Notes: a model not told the origin generated them from the sequence alone. DNA of 64,000 bases from Paracoccaceae bacterium (GCA_004153385.1 SDAL01000001.1:2003492-2067491), one strand, 5' to 3'; positions 18,838 through 27,645 are shown, numbered from the stretch's first letter. Program-made: numbers and translations.

Positions 18838-19820
18838 ATCGTGTTTCCTCCGGTATCGTCGCCCATGGCGACCAAGGTAATCTCGCCCGGCCAGACTGTG
18901 GCCAAACGTTCTGCGGCAGCCCACGAGCGCTGCCCCGTGCGGCACACCATCACCGCGCGCTGGCCGTCTGCGGGGCGCAGATCGGGCGATGCGATGTCGG
19001 CGACACGCGCGCGATGGGCACAGGGATGGGCCAGCTCCGCCTCCTCCGCGCCCCGCAGATCAATGATAAAATCGGTGATGTGCATATCTTGCGGGGCGAT
19101 AAAACGCGGACCGTGGGCCGGCTCGGGCGCGCCCAGAAACCCGAACCCGCCAAAGCGCCATTCAAGCCCGTCCACGCTGAGCACACGCCCCATGGGCGAT
19201 GCACCGATGCCGGTGAGAACCGTCAGCGCCATCTGGGCCTGCATCGCCCCGATGATGCCCACGACCGGCCCCAGAACACCGTCTTCGGCACAAGACCCCA
19301 ACCGTGGTGGCAAATCCGGAAAGATCGCGCGCAGGCTGGGGGCCGCGGCACAAAACCCGCCCACATAGCCCGAACTGCCCACCACAGACGCGCTGATCAG
19401 CGGCACCTGTGCGCAAAGGCACGCATCCGAAAGGATATAGCTGGCCGCGAAACTATCGGCGCAATCGAGCACCAGATCACAATCGCGCAGCATCGCATCC
19501 ACATTTGCAGGGGTCAGGCTCTTGGCCACGGGGCAAACCACGCAGTCAGGGTTGAGAGCGGCCACCGCTTCCGCCGCCGCCTGCACCTTCAGCCGCCCCA
19601 GATCTGCCTCGCGAAACAGGGTCTGGCGGTGCAGATTGGACAGGCTGACCACATCTCCGTCCATTACCCGTATAAAACCGGCACCCGCCCCTGCCAGATA
19701 CTGCAACACCGGCGCGGCCAGCCCGCCTGCACCAACCACCAGAACCCGCGCAGACGCCAGTCTGCTTTGGGCCTGTTCACCAAATTCGGGCACGGCGATC
19801 TGTCTGGCGTAGCGGCTCAT
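18834..19820 (-). CDS. thiF: ThiS adenylyltransferase with C-terminal rhodanese-like domain
   Basis: A 328-residue E1-like enzyme. The N-terminal adenylation domain has the nucleotide motif GAGGLAAP at residues 30-37, R65 region LHRQTLF, D119 (LVLDCADSF) and a conserved cysteine near C177. After about residue 240 a rhodanese-like domain follows (FIIDLRGAEEAE) with a putative persulfide cysteine C293 (MVCRTGQRS). ThiF activates the ThiS C-terminal glycine so sulfur can be loaded; the fused rhodanese may deliver that sulfur, replacing ThiI. It overlaps thiE upstream and thiY downstream by ATGA. MoeB-rhodanese fusions (MOCS3 type) look similar, but location in a thi operon decides the call. Confidence 0.9.
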   Translation of the reverse strand: MSRYARQIAVPEFGEQAQSRLASARVLVVGAGGLAAPVLQYLAGAGAGFIRVMDGDVVSLSNLHRQTLFREADLGRLKVQAAAEAVAALNPDCVVCPVAKSLTPANVDAMLRDCDLVLDCADSFAASYILSDACLCAQVPLISASVVGSSGYVGGFCAAAPSLRAIFPDLPPRLGSCAEDGVLGPVVGIIGAMQAQMALTVLTGIGASPMGRVLSVDGLEWRFGGFGFLGAPEPAHGPRFIAPQDMHITDFIIDLRGAEEAELAHPCAHRARVADIASPDLRPADGQRAVMVCRTGQRSWAAAERLATVWPGEITLVAMGDDTGGNTI

Positions 19821-20413
19821 GCCGTGGCCTCCAGCCAGTCGCGCAGCCGGTTCTCGGGGGTGCTGTGAAGGGTGATATCGGTCACCGCAGACACCACATC
19901 CGCCCCTGCCGCAAAAGCCTGTGGTGCGCGCGCCACGCTTAGCCCGCCAATCGCGATCAGGGGAATATCCCCGATCCGGTCTTTCCACGCACGCACACGG
20001 TCCAGCCCCTGTTCATGCCACTTCATCTTTTTCAGGATTGTCGGCCAGACCGGCCCCAAGGCAATGTAGCCGGGCGCACAGGCCAACGCGCGCTCCAGCT
20101 CTGCCTCGTCATGGGTGGAGATGCCTGTCTTGATCCCCGCCGCACGGATCGCCTCCAGATCGGCGGTATCAAGATCCTCCTGCCCGAGATGCACCCAGTC
20201 ACAGCCCAGATCAATCGCTATCTGCCAGTGGTCATTGACCACCATCACCACGCCTGCGTCACGACATAATCCGGCGCTTTCGCGCAGCAGATCGCGCAGG
20301 TCCGCCTCGGGGCGGTCCTTGATGCGCATCTGCACCAGCTTGACCCCGAGCGGCAGGGCGCGGCGCAGCCAGTCGGGATGGTCGAAAATCGGATAGAAAC
20401 GGGGCAGGCTCAT
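19817..20413 (-). CDS. thiE: Thiamine-phosphate synthase
   Basis: A 198-residue TIM-barrel enzyme that joins HMP-diphosphate to thiazole phosphate. Seen motifs are [11 protein letters not shown] (about residues 24-34), [23 protein letters not shown] (about 58-80, with the Mg-binding aspartates) and the phosphate-binding [10 protein letters not shown] region. ATGA overlaps join it to thiG and thiF. Length is near the usual 200-215. One compact barrel with no fused ThiD is present; ThiD is encoded at the head of this operon. Confidence 0.9.
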   Translation of the reverse strand: MSLPRFYPIFDHPDWLRRALPLGVKLVQMRIKDRPEADLRDLLRESAGLCRDAGVVMVVNDHWQIAIDLGCDWVHLGQEDLDTADLEAIRAAGIKTGISTHDEAELERALACAPGYIALGPVWPTILKKMKWHEQGLDRVRAWKDRIGDIPLIAIGGLSVARAPQAFAAGADVVSAVTDITLHSTPENRLRDWLEATA

Positions 20414-21183
20414 GACAACACCGCCAGTCCCAGAACAGGGGTGGAGGGGTGGGCCATATCGCGCGGCTCCATCGGATCGGCCTCATAGGCCAGACGCCCG
20501 GCCTCCAGCGCGCGCGCGAAGGCCTCTGCCATCTTTGCGGGGTCGCCCGCTTTGGCCACAGCGGTGTTCAGCAAAACCGCGTCAAACCCCATCTCCATCG
20601 CCTGCGCGGCCTGCGACGGCACTCCCAGCCCCGCATCGATCACCATCGGCACATCGGGAAACTGCGCGCGCAAGGTGCGCAGACCATAGATATTGTTCAA
20701 TCCCAACCCTGTGCCGATCGGGGCGCCCCACGGCATCAGTACCTCGCACCCCGCCTCCAGCAGGCGGCCCGCCAGAATGCCGTCCTCGGTGGTATAGGGG
20801 AATACTTTGAACCCGTCCGCGCACAGAATTCCGGCCGCCTCGACAAGGCCGAACGGATCGGGTTGCAGCGTGTCTGCGTGGCCCACGACCTCCAGCTTGA
20901 TCCAGTCCGTGCCAAACATCTCGCGCGCCATATGGGCGGTGGTCACCGCTTCCTTGACCGAATGGCATCCCGCCGTGTTGGGCAAAACCGGCACGCCCAG
21001 ATCGCGTATCAGTTGCCAGAACCCCTGCCCTGTGCCATCGCCCGCCGCCTCGCGGCGCAGCGACACCGTGGCCACCCCCGCCCCCGAGCGCACAAATGCC
21101 GCCTCTAGCGCCTTGGGCGACGGGTATTGCGATGTGCCCAGCATCAACCGCGAGCAGAGGTCGGTTCCGTAAAATGCCACCAT
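20410..21183 (-). CDS. thiG: Thiazole synthase
   Basis: A 257-residue barrel that builds the thiazole ring from deoxyxylulose phosphate, dehydroglycine and ThiS thiocarboxylate. Markers are the start [19 protein letters not shown], the catalytic lysine in WIKLEVV (about K105), the DPFGLVEAA block, and the C-terminal [20 protein letters not shown] and DPMEPRDMA region. The start at 21183 follows GGGAGG inside the end of thiS; the longer frame overlaps thiS and has no support. It follows thiS with a one-base gap, so synthesis of carrier and synthase is coupled. Confidence 0.93.
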   Translation of the reverse strand: MVAFYGTDLCSRLMLGTSQYPSPKALEAAFVRSGAGVATVSLRREAAGDGTGQGFWQLIRDLGVPVLPNTAGCHSVKEAVTTAHMAREMFGTDWIKLEVVGHADTLQPDPFGLVEAAGILCADGFKVFPYTTEDGILAGRLLEAGCEVLMPWGAPIGTGLGLNNIYGLRTLRAQFPDVPMVIDAGLGVPSQAAQAMEMGFDAVLLNTAVAKAGDPAKMAEAFARALEAGRLAYEADPMEPRDMAHPSTPVLGLAVLS

Positions 21184-21184
21184 G

Positions 21185-21385
21185 TCAGCCTCCCTGCCGC
21201 GGCGCGAGAATTTCCAGCCTGTCGCCGTCTGACAGCGCGTGCCTGGCCCGCTGGCCCGCAGGCACGAATGTTTCATTGATCGCTGTGGCCACACGGGCAT
21301 CCGGGCCATAGCCCAGTTCCACAAGGGCCGCAGCCAGATCACAGGCCACAATCTGCTGCGCTGTGCCGTTAACCGTCAGTTTCAT
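21185..21385 (-). CDS. thiS: Sulfur carrier protein ThiS
   Basis: A 66-residue ubiquitin-fold carrier that ends in the required Gly-Gly (PRQGG), the site made into a thiocarboxylate. It starts at 21385, overlapping the thiO stop by ATGA, and is followed directly by thiG. Confidence 0.93.
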   Translation of the reverse strand: MKLTVNGTAQQIVACDLAAALVELGYGPDARVATAINETFVPAGQRARHALSDGDRLEILAPRQGG

Positions 21386-22350
21386 GCGATAAGCTCCGGT
21401 GTTGTGCCTGCCAGCAGATAATCTGCTGCCATCACCGCCATCGCGGGTGACATCAGAAAGCCGTGCCGGAACAAGCCGTTGATATGCATCCGCTCGGGTG
21501 TGAGCGTGATACGCGGAATATTGTCAGGGAAAGCGGGGCGCGCATCGGCGCCAAGTTCGATGACCTCGGCCTCACCAAACGCCGGATGCAGGGCAAAGGC
21601 TGCATTGAGCAGCTCTACTGTCGAGCGCAATGTGACAGGCCCGCGATTATCCCCTTCAAGCTGGGTCGCGCCCAGCATGAAAACGCCGTCACCGCGCGGC
21701 ACGATATAAAGTGGATGGCGCGGGTGCAGCAACCGCACAGGGCGCGACAGCGTCACCTCGGGGCAGCGCAAAACCGCCATCTCGCCGCGCACACCGCGCA
21801 GGTCCGGCAGGCTGTCGCGGGCGTGCAACCCGCGGCAGTCGATGACGCGTCCCAGATGTCGGGCCTCGGGCTGGATCGTCACCCCTTTGGCGAGAAGGGC
21901 CTCGCACAAGGTGGCAAGCGCCACACGCGGAGACAGATGGGCCTCGGTCTCGAAAAACAGCGCGCGGTCATGGCGTCCCGCCAGATCCGGCTCCAGCGCG
22001 GCAATTTCTTCCGCATTCACCAGCCGGTGCGCAGTGGTGCGCCGCGCAAAACGGTCAAGCTCGCGCCGGTCGCGCGCCAGTGTTACCACCAACGAGCCGC
22101 GATAGGACAAAGGCACACCGGCACGCGCCCACCATGCTGCGGCCCCGCGCCCCAGACGCACGATCACCTCCTCGGTGACCTCGCCCTCGCAATGGGGCGC
22201 CAGCATACCGCCGGCCCACCATGAACACCCGTGCGGTCCGGGCGGGCCTGCGGGGTCGATGATCTGCACGGATGCCACGCGCGATGTCAGCTCGAATGCG
22301 GTGGCAAGGCCCGCGATCCCCGCGCCAAGGATGGTTGCATCGACTGTCAT
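21382..22350 (-). CDS. thiO: Glycine oxidase
   Basis: A 322-residue FAD amine oxidase of the DAO/ThiO family. The Rossmann motif GAGIAG is at residues 9-14 and the C-terminal FAD-contact region reads HINGLFRHGFLMSPA. It oxidises glycine to dehydroglycine (iminoacetate) for ThiG, the oxygen-dependent route; no thiH is seen. It overlaps thiD and thiS by ATGA. The usual length is about 330-370, so this is a compact member. Confidence 0.9.
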   Translation of the reverse strand: MTVDATILGAGIAGLATAFELTSRVASVQIIDPAGPPGPHGCSWWAGGMLAPHCEGEVTEEVIVRLGRGAAAWWARAGVPLSYRGSLVVTLARDRRELDRFARRTTAHRLVNAEEIAALEPDLAGRHDRALFFETEAHLSPRVALATLCEALLAKGVTIQPEARHLGRVIDCRGLHARDSLPDLRGVRGEMAVLRCPEVTLSRPVRLLHPRHPLYIVPRGDGVFMLGATQLEGDNRGPVTLRSTVELLNAAFALHPAFGEAEVIELGADARPAFPDNIPRITLTPERMHINGLFRHGFLMSPAMAVMAADYLLAGTTPELIA

Positions 22351-23153
22351 GGCCAGACCTCGTGGAAATGGTGCACAGGTCCGTAGCCGCGCCCCACCTG
22401 CAGCCGGTCAGCACAGGCAATGGCGCGCTGCAGCCATGCATGGGCCCGTTCCACCGCCTCGTATAACGGCCGGCCAAGCGCCAGCTCGGCGGCGATGGCC
22501 GAGGATAGCGTGCATCCCGTGCCATGTGTGTTTTGTGTAGTCTGGCGGGGGGCACTGAACTGCTGAAGCGCCTCCGCAGGCCCCACCAGCAGATCGCGGC
22601 ATACCGGCCCCGCGCCATGCCCGCCCTTCATCAAGACTGCGCGCGCGCCCATCTGGCACAAAGCACGCCCCTGCGCGGCGACCTCGTGTGAGGTCTCGGC
22701 CTGAGGCTGGCCCAGAAGCTGGGCTGCCTCTGGCAGGTTCGGGGTCAGCAGGTGGGCCAGTGGCAGCAGATGCTCACGCAGGGCCTGAACGGCGTCACGC
22801 TCCAGCAATGTATCGCCCGATTTGGCCACCATCACGGGATCAAGAACAACCGGCCCGCGAAAACCGGCCAACGCATCGGCCACAGCCCTGATCAGGCCCA
22901 CCGATCCCAGCATGCCGATTTTCACTGCATCCGCGCCGATATCGTCCAGCACAGAGGCGATTTGCGCCGCGACCAGATCAGGCTCCATCACGGCGACCCG
23001 CTGCACGCCCACCGTGTTTTGTGCCGTAATCGCAGTGATTGCGGTGCTGGCGTAGACCCCCAGCGCCGAGGCCGTTTTCAGATCGGCCTGAATCCCCGCG
23101 CCACCACCGCTGTCAGAACCAGCTATGATCAAGAGTTTCGCAACCGCGCCCAT
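22347..23153 (-). CDS. thiD: Hydroxymethylpyrimidine/phosphomethylpyrimidine kinase
   Basis: A 268-residue ribokinase-fold enzyme opening with IIAGSDSGGGAGIQADLKT and ending with the anion-hole/active-base block NTHGTGCTLSSAIAAELA. It phosphorylates HMP, then HMP-P. It is the first gene of the operon; GGAGGA lies six bases before the ATG, 87 bases downstream of the TPP riboswitch. That makes salvaged pyrimidine entry the first step encoded. Confidence 0.94.
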   Translation of the reverse strand: MGAVAKLLIIAGSDSGGGAGIQADLKTASALGVYASTAITAITAQNTVGVQRVAVMEPDLVAAQIASVLDDIGADAVKIGMLGSVGLIRAVADALAGFRGPVVLDPVMVAKSGDTLLERDAVQALREHLLPLAHLLTPNLPEAAQLLGQPQAETSHEVAAQGRALCQMGARAVLMKGGHGAGPVCRDLLVGPAEALQQFSAPRQTTQNTHGTGCTLSSAIAAELALGRPLYEAVERAHAWLQRAIACADRLQVGRGYGPVHHFHEVWP

Positions 23154-23239
23154 AGTATCCTCCGGTTTACGGGATACCCTTGGCGTGATGATCGGGAGAT
23201 ATGCGCGCGCAGCTTTGGTCGCTGCACCTCGTCATGTGT

Positions 23240-23323
23240 CCGTTTCCTACGCCGGCATTGCCCGGATCAGGTTCGATGGGTTAGCTTGCGCCTCTCAGCC
23301 CCATGAACGGGGCACCCCAACGG
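23240..23323 (-). promoter_or_regulatory. TPP riboswitch (THI element)
   Basis: Read on the minus strand, the element is closed by a perfect P1 stem CCGTT/AACGG. It contains the conserved GGGGTGCC start, the CTGAGAG sensor core (pyrimidine site), ACCC, and the GAACCTGATCCGGGCAATGCC pyrophosphate-sensing block, ending CGTAGGAAACG. All the invariant THI-box blocks are present in order. It sits about 87 bases before thiD and should shut the ten-gene operon when thiamine diphosphate is plentiful. The 87-base expression platform includes the thiD ribosome binding site. Confidence 0.97.
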
Positions 23324-23465
23324 ATTCGGCCTGACGCTAACCCAGCCGATCCCGCCTCGCAAGAGGCGATGATCAGGCGGGGCCTCTGTCAGGGCATCTG
23401 TTCCATTCGGGATATCTTTCCGGAATGGCGCGGGACGCGACGCGCCCGCCACACAGGCAGGCCCC

Positions 23466-23521
23466 AAGACACGGGCCTTAAGACACGAACCTCAAGACAC
23501 GGGCCTCAAGACACGGGCATA
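23466..23521. repeat. Four tandem 14-base repeats between thi and ect operons
   Basis: Four head-to-tail copies of a 14-base unit, consensus AAGACACGGGCCTC, lie at 23466-23479, 23480-23493, 23494-23507 and 23508-23521. They differ at only a few positions. They lie upstream of the thi riboswitch and just beyond the ect terminator. Units of one and a third helical turns with no spacers do not look like CRISPR. They may be a simple slippage-prone minisatellite or a protein-binding array. Confidence 0.85.
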
Positions 23522-23524
23522 CTG

Positions 23525-23554
23525 AAAAAGGCCCACCGGAACCGGAGGGCCTTT
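23525..23554 (-). terminator. Rho-independent terminator of the ect operon
   Basis: On the minus strand AAAGGCCC and GGGCCTTT form an 8-base-pair stem, with an inner CCGG/CCGG pair in the loop, followed by T5. It is 48 bases past the ask stop codon. Confidence 0.85.
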
Positions 23555-23601
23555 CGCCAGATAATCTTCGGTCAATGTAGCCTTCTGTCAGCGCAGGCGC
23601 T

Positions 23602-25044
23602 TCAGGCCGCTTTCAGCTTGGCCGCAGGGGCGGTGATGAATTCCTCGTGCAGCGCTGCGATCGCCGGTTTCAGGCACTCGCGCTCCAGCACGAACTGGAC
23701 ATCCACATTCCGCGGGCCCTGAGTTGCGCCCAGCGCAGAATAACCTGCAGCTGCAATGGCTTGCAGTCCTCGGGTCAGCGTGGATAAACCATGCAGGTCC
23801 CGCCCGATCACCGCTGCCATTGCAAGCGGACGCGCCGAGACCTTGGCCGACGGATAGATCTTGTTGATATCTTTCTCGACACGGCGCATCACCTTCAGCG
23901 AACTGTCGACGTAATGCGTGATCGTGTTGGCATTGGTCGCCTTTGAAACGATGCGCACGTTATGGCGTGTCAACGTATCAAGCACACTCGCGTCATAGCC
24001 TTTGACACCTACCATATCCTGCTCGAACACTTCGAGGGCAATGATATCCAGACCCGTTACGATTTCCACGGCGGGCTCGTCGGCGGGTTTGTCATCAATC
24101 AGCGTACCCGGATCTTCGGGTTCGAACGCATTGGTCACACGCAAAGGCACTGCAGCCTGACGCAAAACTTTAGCAGCCTTGGGGTGGATCGCCTCCATCC
24201 CCATATTCGATAACTGATCGGCCACGTCATAGTTGGTATGGCCCAGCTTGCGCACCGCATCCTGACCCACAAGGTTGGGATCAGCGGACGACAGGTGGAA
24301 TTCTTTGTGAATAATCGCCTCTTGGGCCCCTGTCAGCGCCGCAAGATTAGAGAATGTCACTTCGGAATAACCACGATCGAACTCTGCCATCAGACCTTCG
24401 ACACATTGCGCATAGCCTGTGACAATCGGCATTTCGCAGGTCAGATCAACATCCGACAGCCCTTGTTTCAGCCGGCTTTCAAGGCTGTGATCACGCTCGT
24501 CACGCCAGCCCGACAGATCGACAAAGCGGGCATTGACCCCCGAGCGCTGCAAAAGCAGCGTGGTGACGAAGGCGGAATGCGCCTCCCCCAATCCCGACAG
24601 CATCTCGCGCATCGCCAGCATGTGATCGGATAAACGGAAATGCCCGTAAGAGCACAAACGTCCCAGATCAATCAGGCAGTTGCGCGCGCCATCCACGCGA
24701 TCACGCACAAACGCATCCGCCTGCGAAAGATCGGCGGGATGATCCAGCACATCGTGATGCGCCTGAACCATGGCCTGCGACACGGCGTCGAGCGCCTCGA
24801 GCCATCCGTGATCGTTATCGGCGTTGGCGAAACGACCATACACACCGCTTTCACCCGATTTCTTATGCTCGAGCAAAAGATTGGTAATGCCGCCGAAAGC
24901 GGAGACCACGAAAACGCGCCCGTAAAGCGCGGCCCCTTCGCGGTTCCCGATGAACAGCGTGTCGCGCAATTCGCGCACGCGGCTCATCGAGGTGCCACCG
25001 ATTTTTTCAACGGTATGAGCGGGGTATACTGGTGTGTCAGTCAT
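23602..25044 (-). CDS. ask_ect: Ectoine-pathway aspartate kinase
   Basis: A 480-residue aspartokinase with the N-terminal motif KIGGTSM at residues 14-20, the FSNLAALTGAQEAI and KEFHLSSADPNLVG blocks, and ACT regulatory domains after about residue 320. It phosphorylates aspartate, the first step towards aspartate semialdehyde and diaminobutyrate. The dedicated Ask_Ect isoform, found downstream of ectC in many Proteobacteria, is longer than usual LysC and escapes feedback inhibition (known for the family). It starts 6 bases after the ectC stop, so it is in the ectABC-ask operon. The start has only a weak ribosome binding site, suggesting coupling to ectC. Confidence 0.93.
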   Translation of the reverse strand: MTDTPVYPAHTVEKIGGTSMSRVRELRDTLFIGNREGAALYGRVFVVSAFGGITNLLLEHKKSGESGVYGRFANADNDHGWLEALDAVSQAMVQAHHDVLDHPADLSQADAFVRDRVDGARNCLIDLGRLCSYGHFRLSDHMLAMREMLSGLGEAHSAFVTTLLLQRSGVNARFVDLSGWRDERDHSLESRLKQGLSDVDLTCEMPIVTGYAQCVEGLMAEFDRGYSEVTFSNLAALTGAQEAIIHKEFHLSSADPNLVGQDAVRKLGHTNYDVADQLSNMGMEAIHPKAAKVLRQAAVPLRVTNAFEPEDPGTLIDDKPADEPAVEIVTGLDIIALEVFEQDMVGVKGYDASVLDTLTRHNVRIVSKATNANTITHYVDSSLKVMRRVEKDINKIYPSAKVSARPLAMAAVIGRDLHGLSTLTRGLQAIAAAGYSALGATQGPRNVDVQFVLERECLKPAIAALHEEFITAPAAKLKAA

Positions 25045-25050
25045 ATCGGC

Positions 25051-25458
25051 TTACGCTTTCTGCAGCGTGTCGGCCGGCGCATAAGAACCGTCCTCACGGT
25101 GGACTTCCGTACCTGTGACAGGCGGATTGAAGCAGCAAGCCATAACCAGATCTGCGCCGTCATCTGCTATCAGGCGGTGGCGGTCATGCAGATTGAGCGC
25201 ATACATCACACCGGGCTGGATCTCATGGGTTTTATTGTCATTGTCCAACTCGATGATCCGGCCCTTGCCAGACATGCAATAGACGCTTTCGAAATGGTGC
25301 TTGTAATGGAACTCATGCTCCGAGCCGGCCTCGAGCGTCGTGATATGGAACGAGAAGTTCATATTATCATCGGCAAGCAGCATCCTCACGGACGTCCAAC
25401 GCTCGTTGGCCACGGCTTTGTCAGTATTCTTCAGCTCGTTGAAATCGCGAACAATCAT
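25051..25458 (-). CDS. ectC: L-ectoine synthase
   Basis: A 135-residue cupin that closes the ring of N-gamma-acetyl-diaminobutyrate to ectoine. The start MIVRDFNELKNTDKAVANERWTS is typical, as are the cupin segments HEFHYKHHFESVYCMSGKG and YALNLHDRHRLIA that hold the metal site. It lies 96 bases after ectB, a longer gap than elsewhere in the operon, and just before ask. No ectD (hydroxylase) gene is found nearby, so ectoine rather than hydroxyectoine is the expected product. Confidence 0.95.
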   Translation of the reverse strand: MIVRDFNELKNTDKAVANERWTSVRMLLADDNMNFSFHITTLEAGSEHEFHYKHHFESVYCMSGKGRIIELDNDNKTHEIQPGVMYALNLHDRHRLIADDGADLVMACCFNPPVTGTEVHREDGSYAPADTLQKA

Positions 25459-25554
25459 AATGTAATCCTGTTGTTTTCAGTTAGAGTGTTTGGTCTCCGG
25501 CAGGCGCGCGTCCAGAGATATCCTCGCCGCACGCCGCCGGAACACGTCTTGAAA

Positions 25555-26826
25555 TCATTTGTTTGCGGTGATCTCGCGGGTGGCGCTGATCAGGATGTTC
25601 AGGCCTTCGCGGAAGATCTCGTCGGGTGTGGTCAGCGGTGCCAGCACCTTAACCACCTGATCTTCACTGCCCGAGGTTTCGATCACTAGGCCGTTTTCAA
25701 AGCAGCGCTTACAGATTCTCTCTGCCAGCTCGCCACTGCCCACATCGACACCCTGCATCAGACCGCGCCCTTTGAGGAACGCGCCTTCGACCATACCGGA
25801 CACTTCATCCAGTGCAGTGGTCAGCATCATCGCCCGATCAGCCAACTTCCGCTGGAAGCTGTCATCCGACCAGAACTTGTTGATCGCAACCGTCGCGGTC
25901 AGGAAGGCATGGGTGTTGCCGCGGAATGTACCGTTATGTTCGGCAGGTCCCATAACATCGTATTCGGGACGCACCAGAACCAGCGCAAGCGGAAGACCCA
26001 TACCCGATACCGATTTTGCCATCGGGACCAGATCGGGGCTGACGCCCATTTCCTCGAACGAGAAGAACGTGCCGGTCCGGCCACAGCCTGCCTGAATATC
26101 GTCGATAATAAACAGTGCACCGTGTTTGCGGGCTACTTTCTCGACGCCGCGCACAAACTCTGCCGATGCGGCGTTCAACCCGCCTTCGCCTTGTACGGTT
26201 TCCAGCATGATGGCCGCAGGCGCATCCACACCCCCCGATGCATCCGAAAGCATCTGGTCCAGAAGCGCCACAGAATCCACGCCATTGGCATATTGGTCAA
26301 ACGGCAGACGTGTGACGCCTTGGGTCGGCATCCCTGCGCCACCGCGGTGATAGCCATTACCTGTCGCGGCCAACGCCCCCATGGTCACGCCATGGAAACC
26401 GTTGGTGAAGGCGATGATATTGGTACGTCCTGTGGCCTTGCGGGCAATTTTCATCGCCGCTTCAACCGCGTTCGTGCCGGTCGGGCCGATGAACATCAGC
26501 TTGTGGTCCATCCCGCGCGGCGCAAGGATCTTGTCTTGGAACGTGGTCAGGAACTCCGCTTTGGTGTCGGTGTGGAAATCCAGAGCATGGCCCAGTTTGT
26601 CACCTGTCAGGTGATCGATCAGCGCCTTTTTCATATCCGGATCGTTGTGGCCGTAGTTCAGCGATGAACAGCCTGCCAGAAAATCGATGTAACGATTGCC
26701 TTCGGCGTCAAACAGTTCCGAACCGCGGGCTTCGGTAAAAATGGTCGGGAAGCCGCGGCAATAGGAGCGGGCTTCGGATTCGCGTTGGGTAAAGATCGTA
26801 CGGTCGCTTGTTTTATCAAACGGCAT
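25555..26826 (-). CDS. ectB: Diaminobutyrate-2-oxoglutarate aminotransferase
   Basis: A 423-residue class III PLP aminotransferase that converts aspartate semialdehyde to 2,4-diaminobutyrate using glutamate. Recognised blocks: N-terminal FPTIFTEARGSELFDAEG, FIGPTGTNAVEAAMKIARK, the PLP aspartate in FIIDDIQAGCGRTG, and the lysine in MAKSVSGMGLPLA. It lies 56 bases after ectA with the ribosome binding site AGAGAGGTACTCTC region before the ATG. Placement between ectA and ectC leaves no doubt about its role. Confidence 0.96.
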   Translation of the reverse strand: MPFDKTSDRTIFTQRESEARSYCRGFPTIFTEARGSELFDAEGNRYIDFLAGCSSLNYGHNDPDMKKALIDHLTGDKLGHALDFHTDTKAEFLTTFQDKILAPRGMDHKLMFIGPTGTNAVEAAMKIARKATGRTNIIAFTNGFHGVTMGALAATGNGYHRGGAGMPTQGVTRLPFDQYANGVDSVALLDQMLSDASGGVDAPAAIMLETVQGEGGLNAASAEFVRGVEKVARKHGALFIIDDIQAGCGRTGTFFSFEEMGVSPDLVPMAKSVSGMGLPLALVLVRPEYDVMGPAEHNGTFRGNTHAFLTATVAINKFWSDDSFQRKLADRAMMLTTALDEVSGMVEGAFLKGRGLMQGVDVGSGELAERICKRCFENGLVIETSGSEDQVVKVLAPLTTPDEIFREGLNILISATREITANK

Positions 26827-26882
26827 GAGAGTACCTCTCTGGGGGTAGCTTTATAAGGGAATGAAGGGGGGCCGCGCCCGGA

Positions 26883-27410
26883 TCAGGCTGCGGCCTTCGC
26901 CTCTTCTTCGAACGTGATTGTCACCATGTGTTCGGTCGCGGCATGACCATCGAAGTGGTCGTCCTTGGTGAAATGCGCCTCGGATGTGAGGTCACCACCG
27001 ACCGAGCGGGCGAATGAGCGGAACAGAGCCCAGGATGCCTCGTTGGATTTCGTAATCGTGGTTTTGATCTGCGTGCATTCGTCGGCCTCACTGCGCGAAA
27101 TCAGATGCTTGAGCATACGTTTGCCAAGACCAAGACCACGCGCATCGGGCGATACCGCCACTTGCCACACGAAGAATGCATCGGGATCGGACGGGGTGAT
27201 ATAGCCTGAAACCCAACCGATGGGGGCGCCATCACGCTCCACCATGACACAGGTATCGCGGAAGTGATCGCACTGCAGCAAGTTGCAATACATGGAATTC
27301 TCATCCAGCGGCTTGCAGGTTTTGACGAGTTCCCAAATCGCTGAACCGTCTTCGGCATTCGGCTTGCGGAAGGTTAGCTCTGGTTTTTTCATCATCTTGA
27401 CTGTCGGCAC
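26883..27410 (-). CDS. ectA: Diaminobutyrate acetyltransferase
   Basis: A 175-residue GNAT enzyme that acetylates diaminobutyrate at the gamma-amino group. Acetyl-CoA motif A is seen as VSPDARGLGLGKRMLKHLI (about residues 87-105), and FFVWQVAV precedes it. The start chosen is a GTG at 27410 with GAGGG about ten bases upstream; the in-frame ATG pair five codons later has no ribosome binding site. It is the first gene of ectA-ectB-ectC-ask, divergent from ectR. Confidence 0.95.
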   Translation of the reverse strand: MPTVKMMKKPELTFRKPNAEDGSAIWELVKTCKPLDENSMYCNLLQCDHFRDTCVMVERDGAPIGWVSGYITPSDPDAFFVWQVAVSPDARGLGLGKRMLKHLISRSEADECTQIKTTITKSNEASWALFRSFARSVGGDLTSEAHFTKDDHFDGHAATEHMVTITFEEEAKAAA

Positions 27411-27440
27411 GATTCTGTTCCCTCAGTTGCTTCGAGAAAC

Positions 27441-27469
27441 TAAATAGTCCGGCTCTGGAAATATTTCAA
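27441..27469 (-). promoter_or_regulatory. Candidate sigma-70 promoter of ectA
   Basis: On the minus strand, TTGAAA and TATTTA are separated by 17 bases and lie about 30 bases before the ectA start. The surrounding 200 bases are strikingly A+T-rich for this genome. Transcription would start close to 27434. Confidence 0.5.
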
Positions 27470-27517
27470 CCTATCAAAGTAAATTTCTGCCTAAAAACCG
27501 AGTTTTTCCAGTTATAG

Positions 27518-27546
27518 TTGACAAAAATGCATATCAACCCTAAGTA
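27518..27546 (+). promoter_or_regulatory. Promoter of ectR with overlapping inverted repeat
   Basis: A consensus -35 TTGACA (27518-27523), a 17-base spacer and -10 TAAGTA (27541-27546) point towards ectR. The -35 is half of an imperfect inverted repeat TTGACA-N8-TATCAA (27518-27537), a size typical of MarR-family operators, so EctR may repress its own gene here and influence the divergent ectA promoter. Confidence 0.6.
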
Positions 27547-27645
27547 TCTTTGCTCAAATATCCTATAAACAACCAAAGGAACTCTGGATTGCGCCCTGTT
27601 TCAGCCTCTGCGATATTAAGCCAATCGAAGTTTTTAAGTGGAGAC

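Noticed and set aside
23466-23521. Possible CRISPR array
   Set aside because: Units are only 14 bases with no spacers between them and no cas genes are near, so this is a simple tandem repeat.
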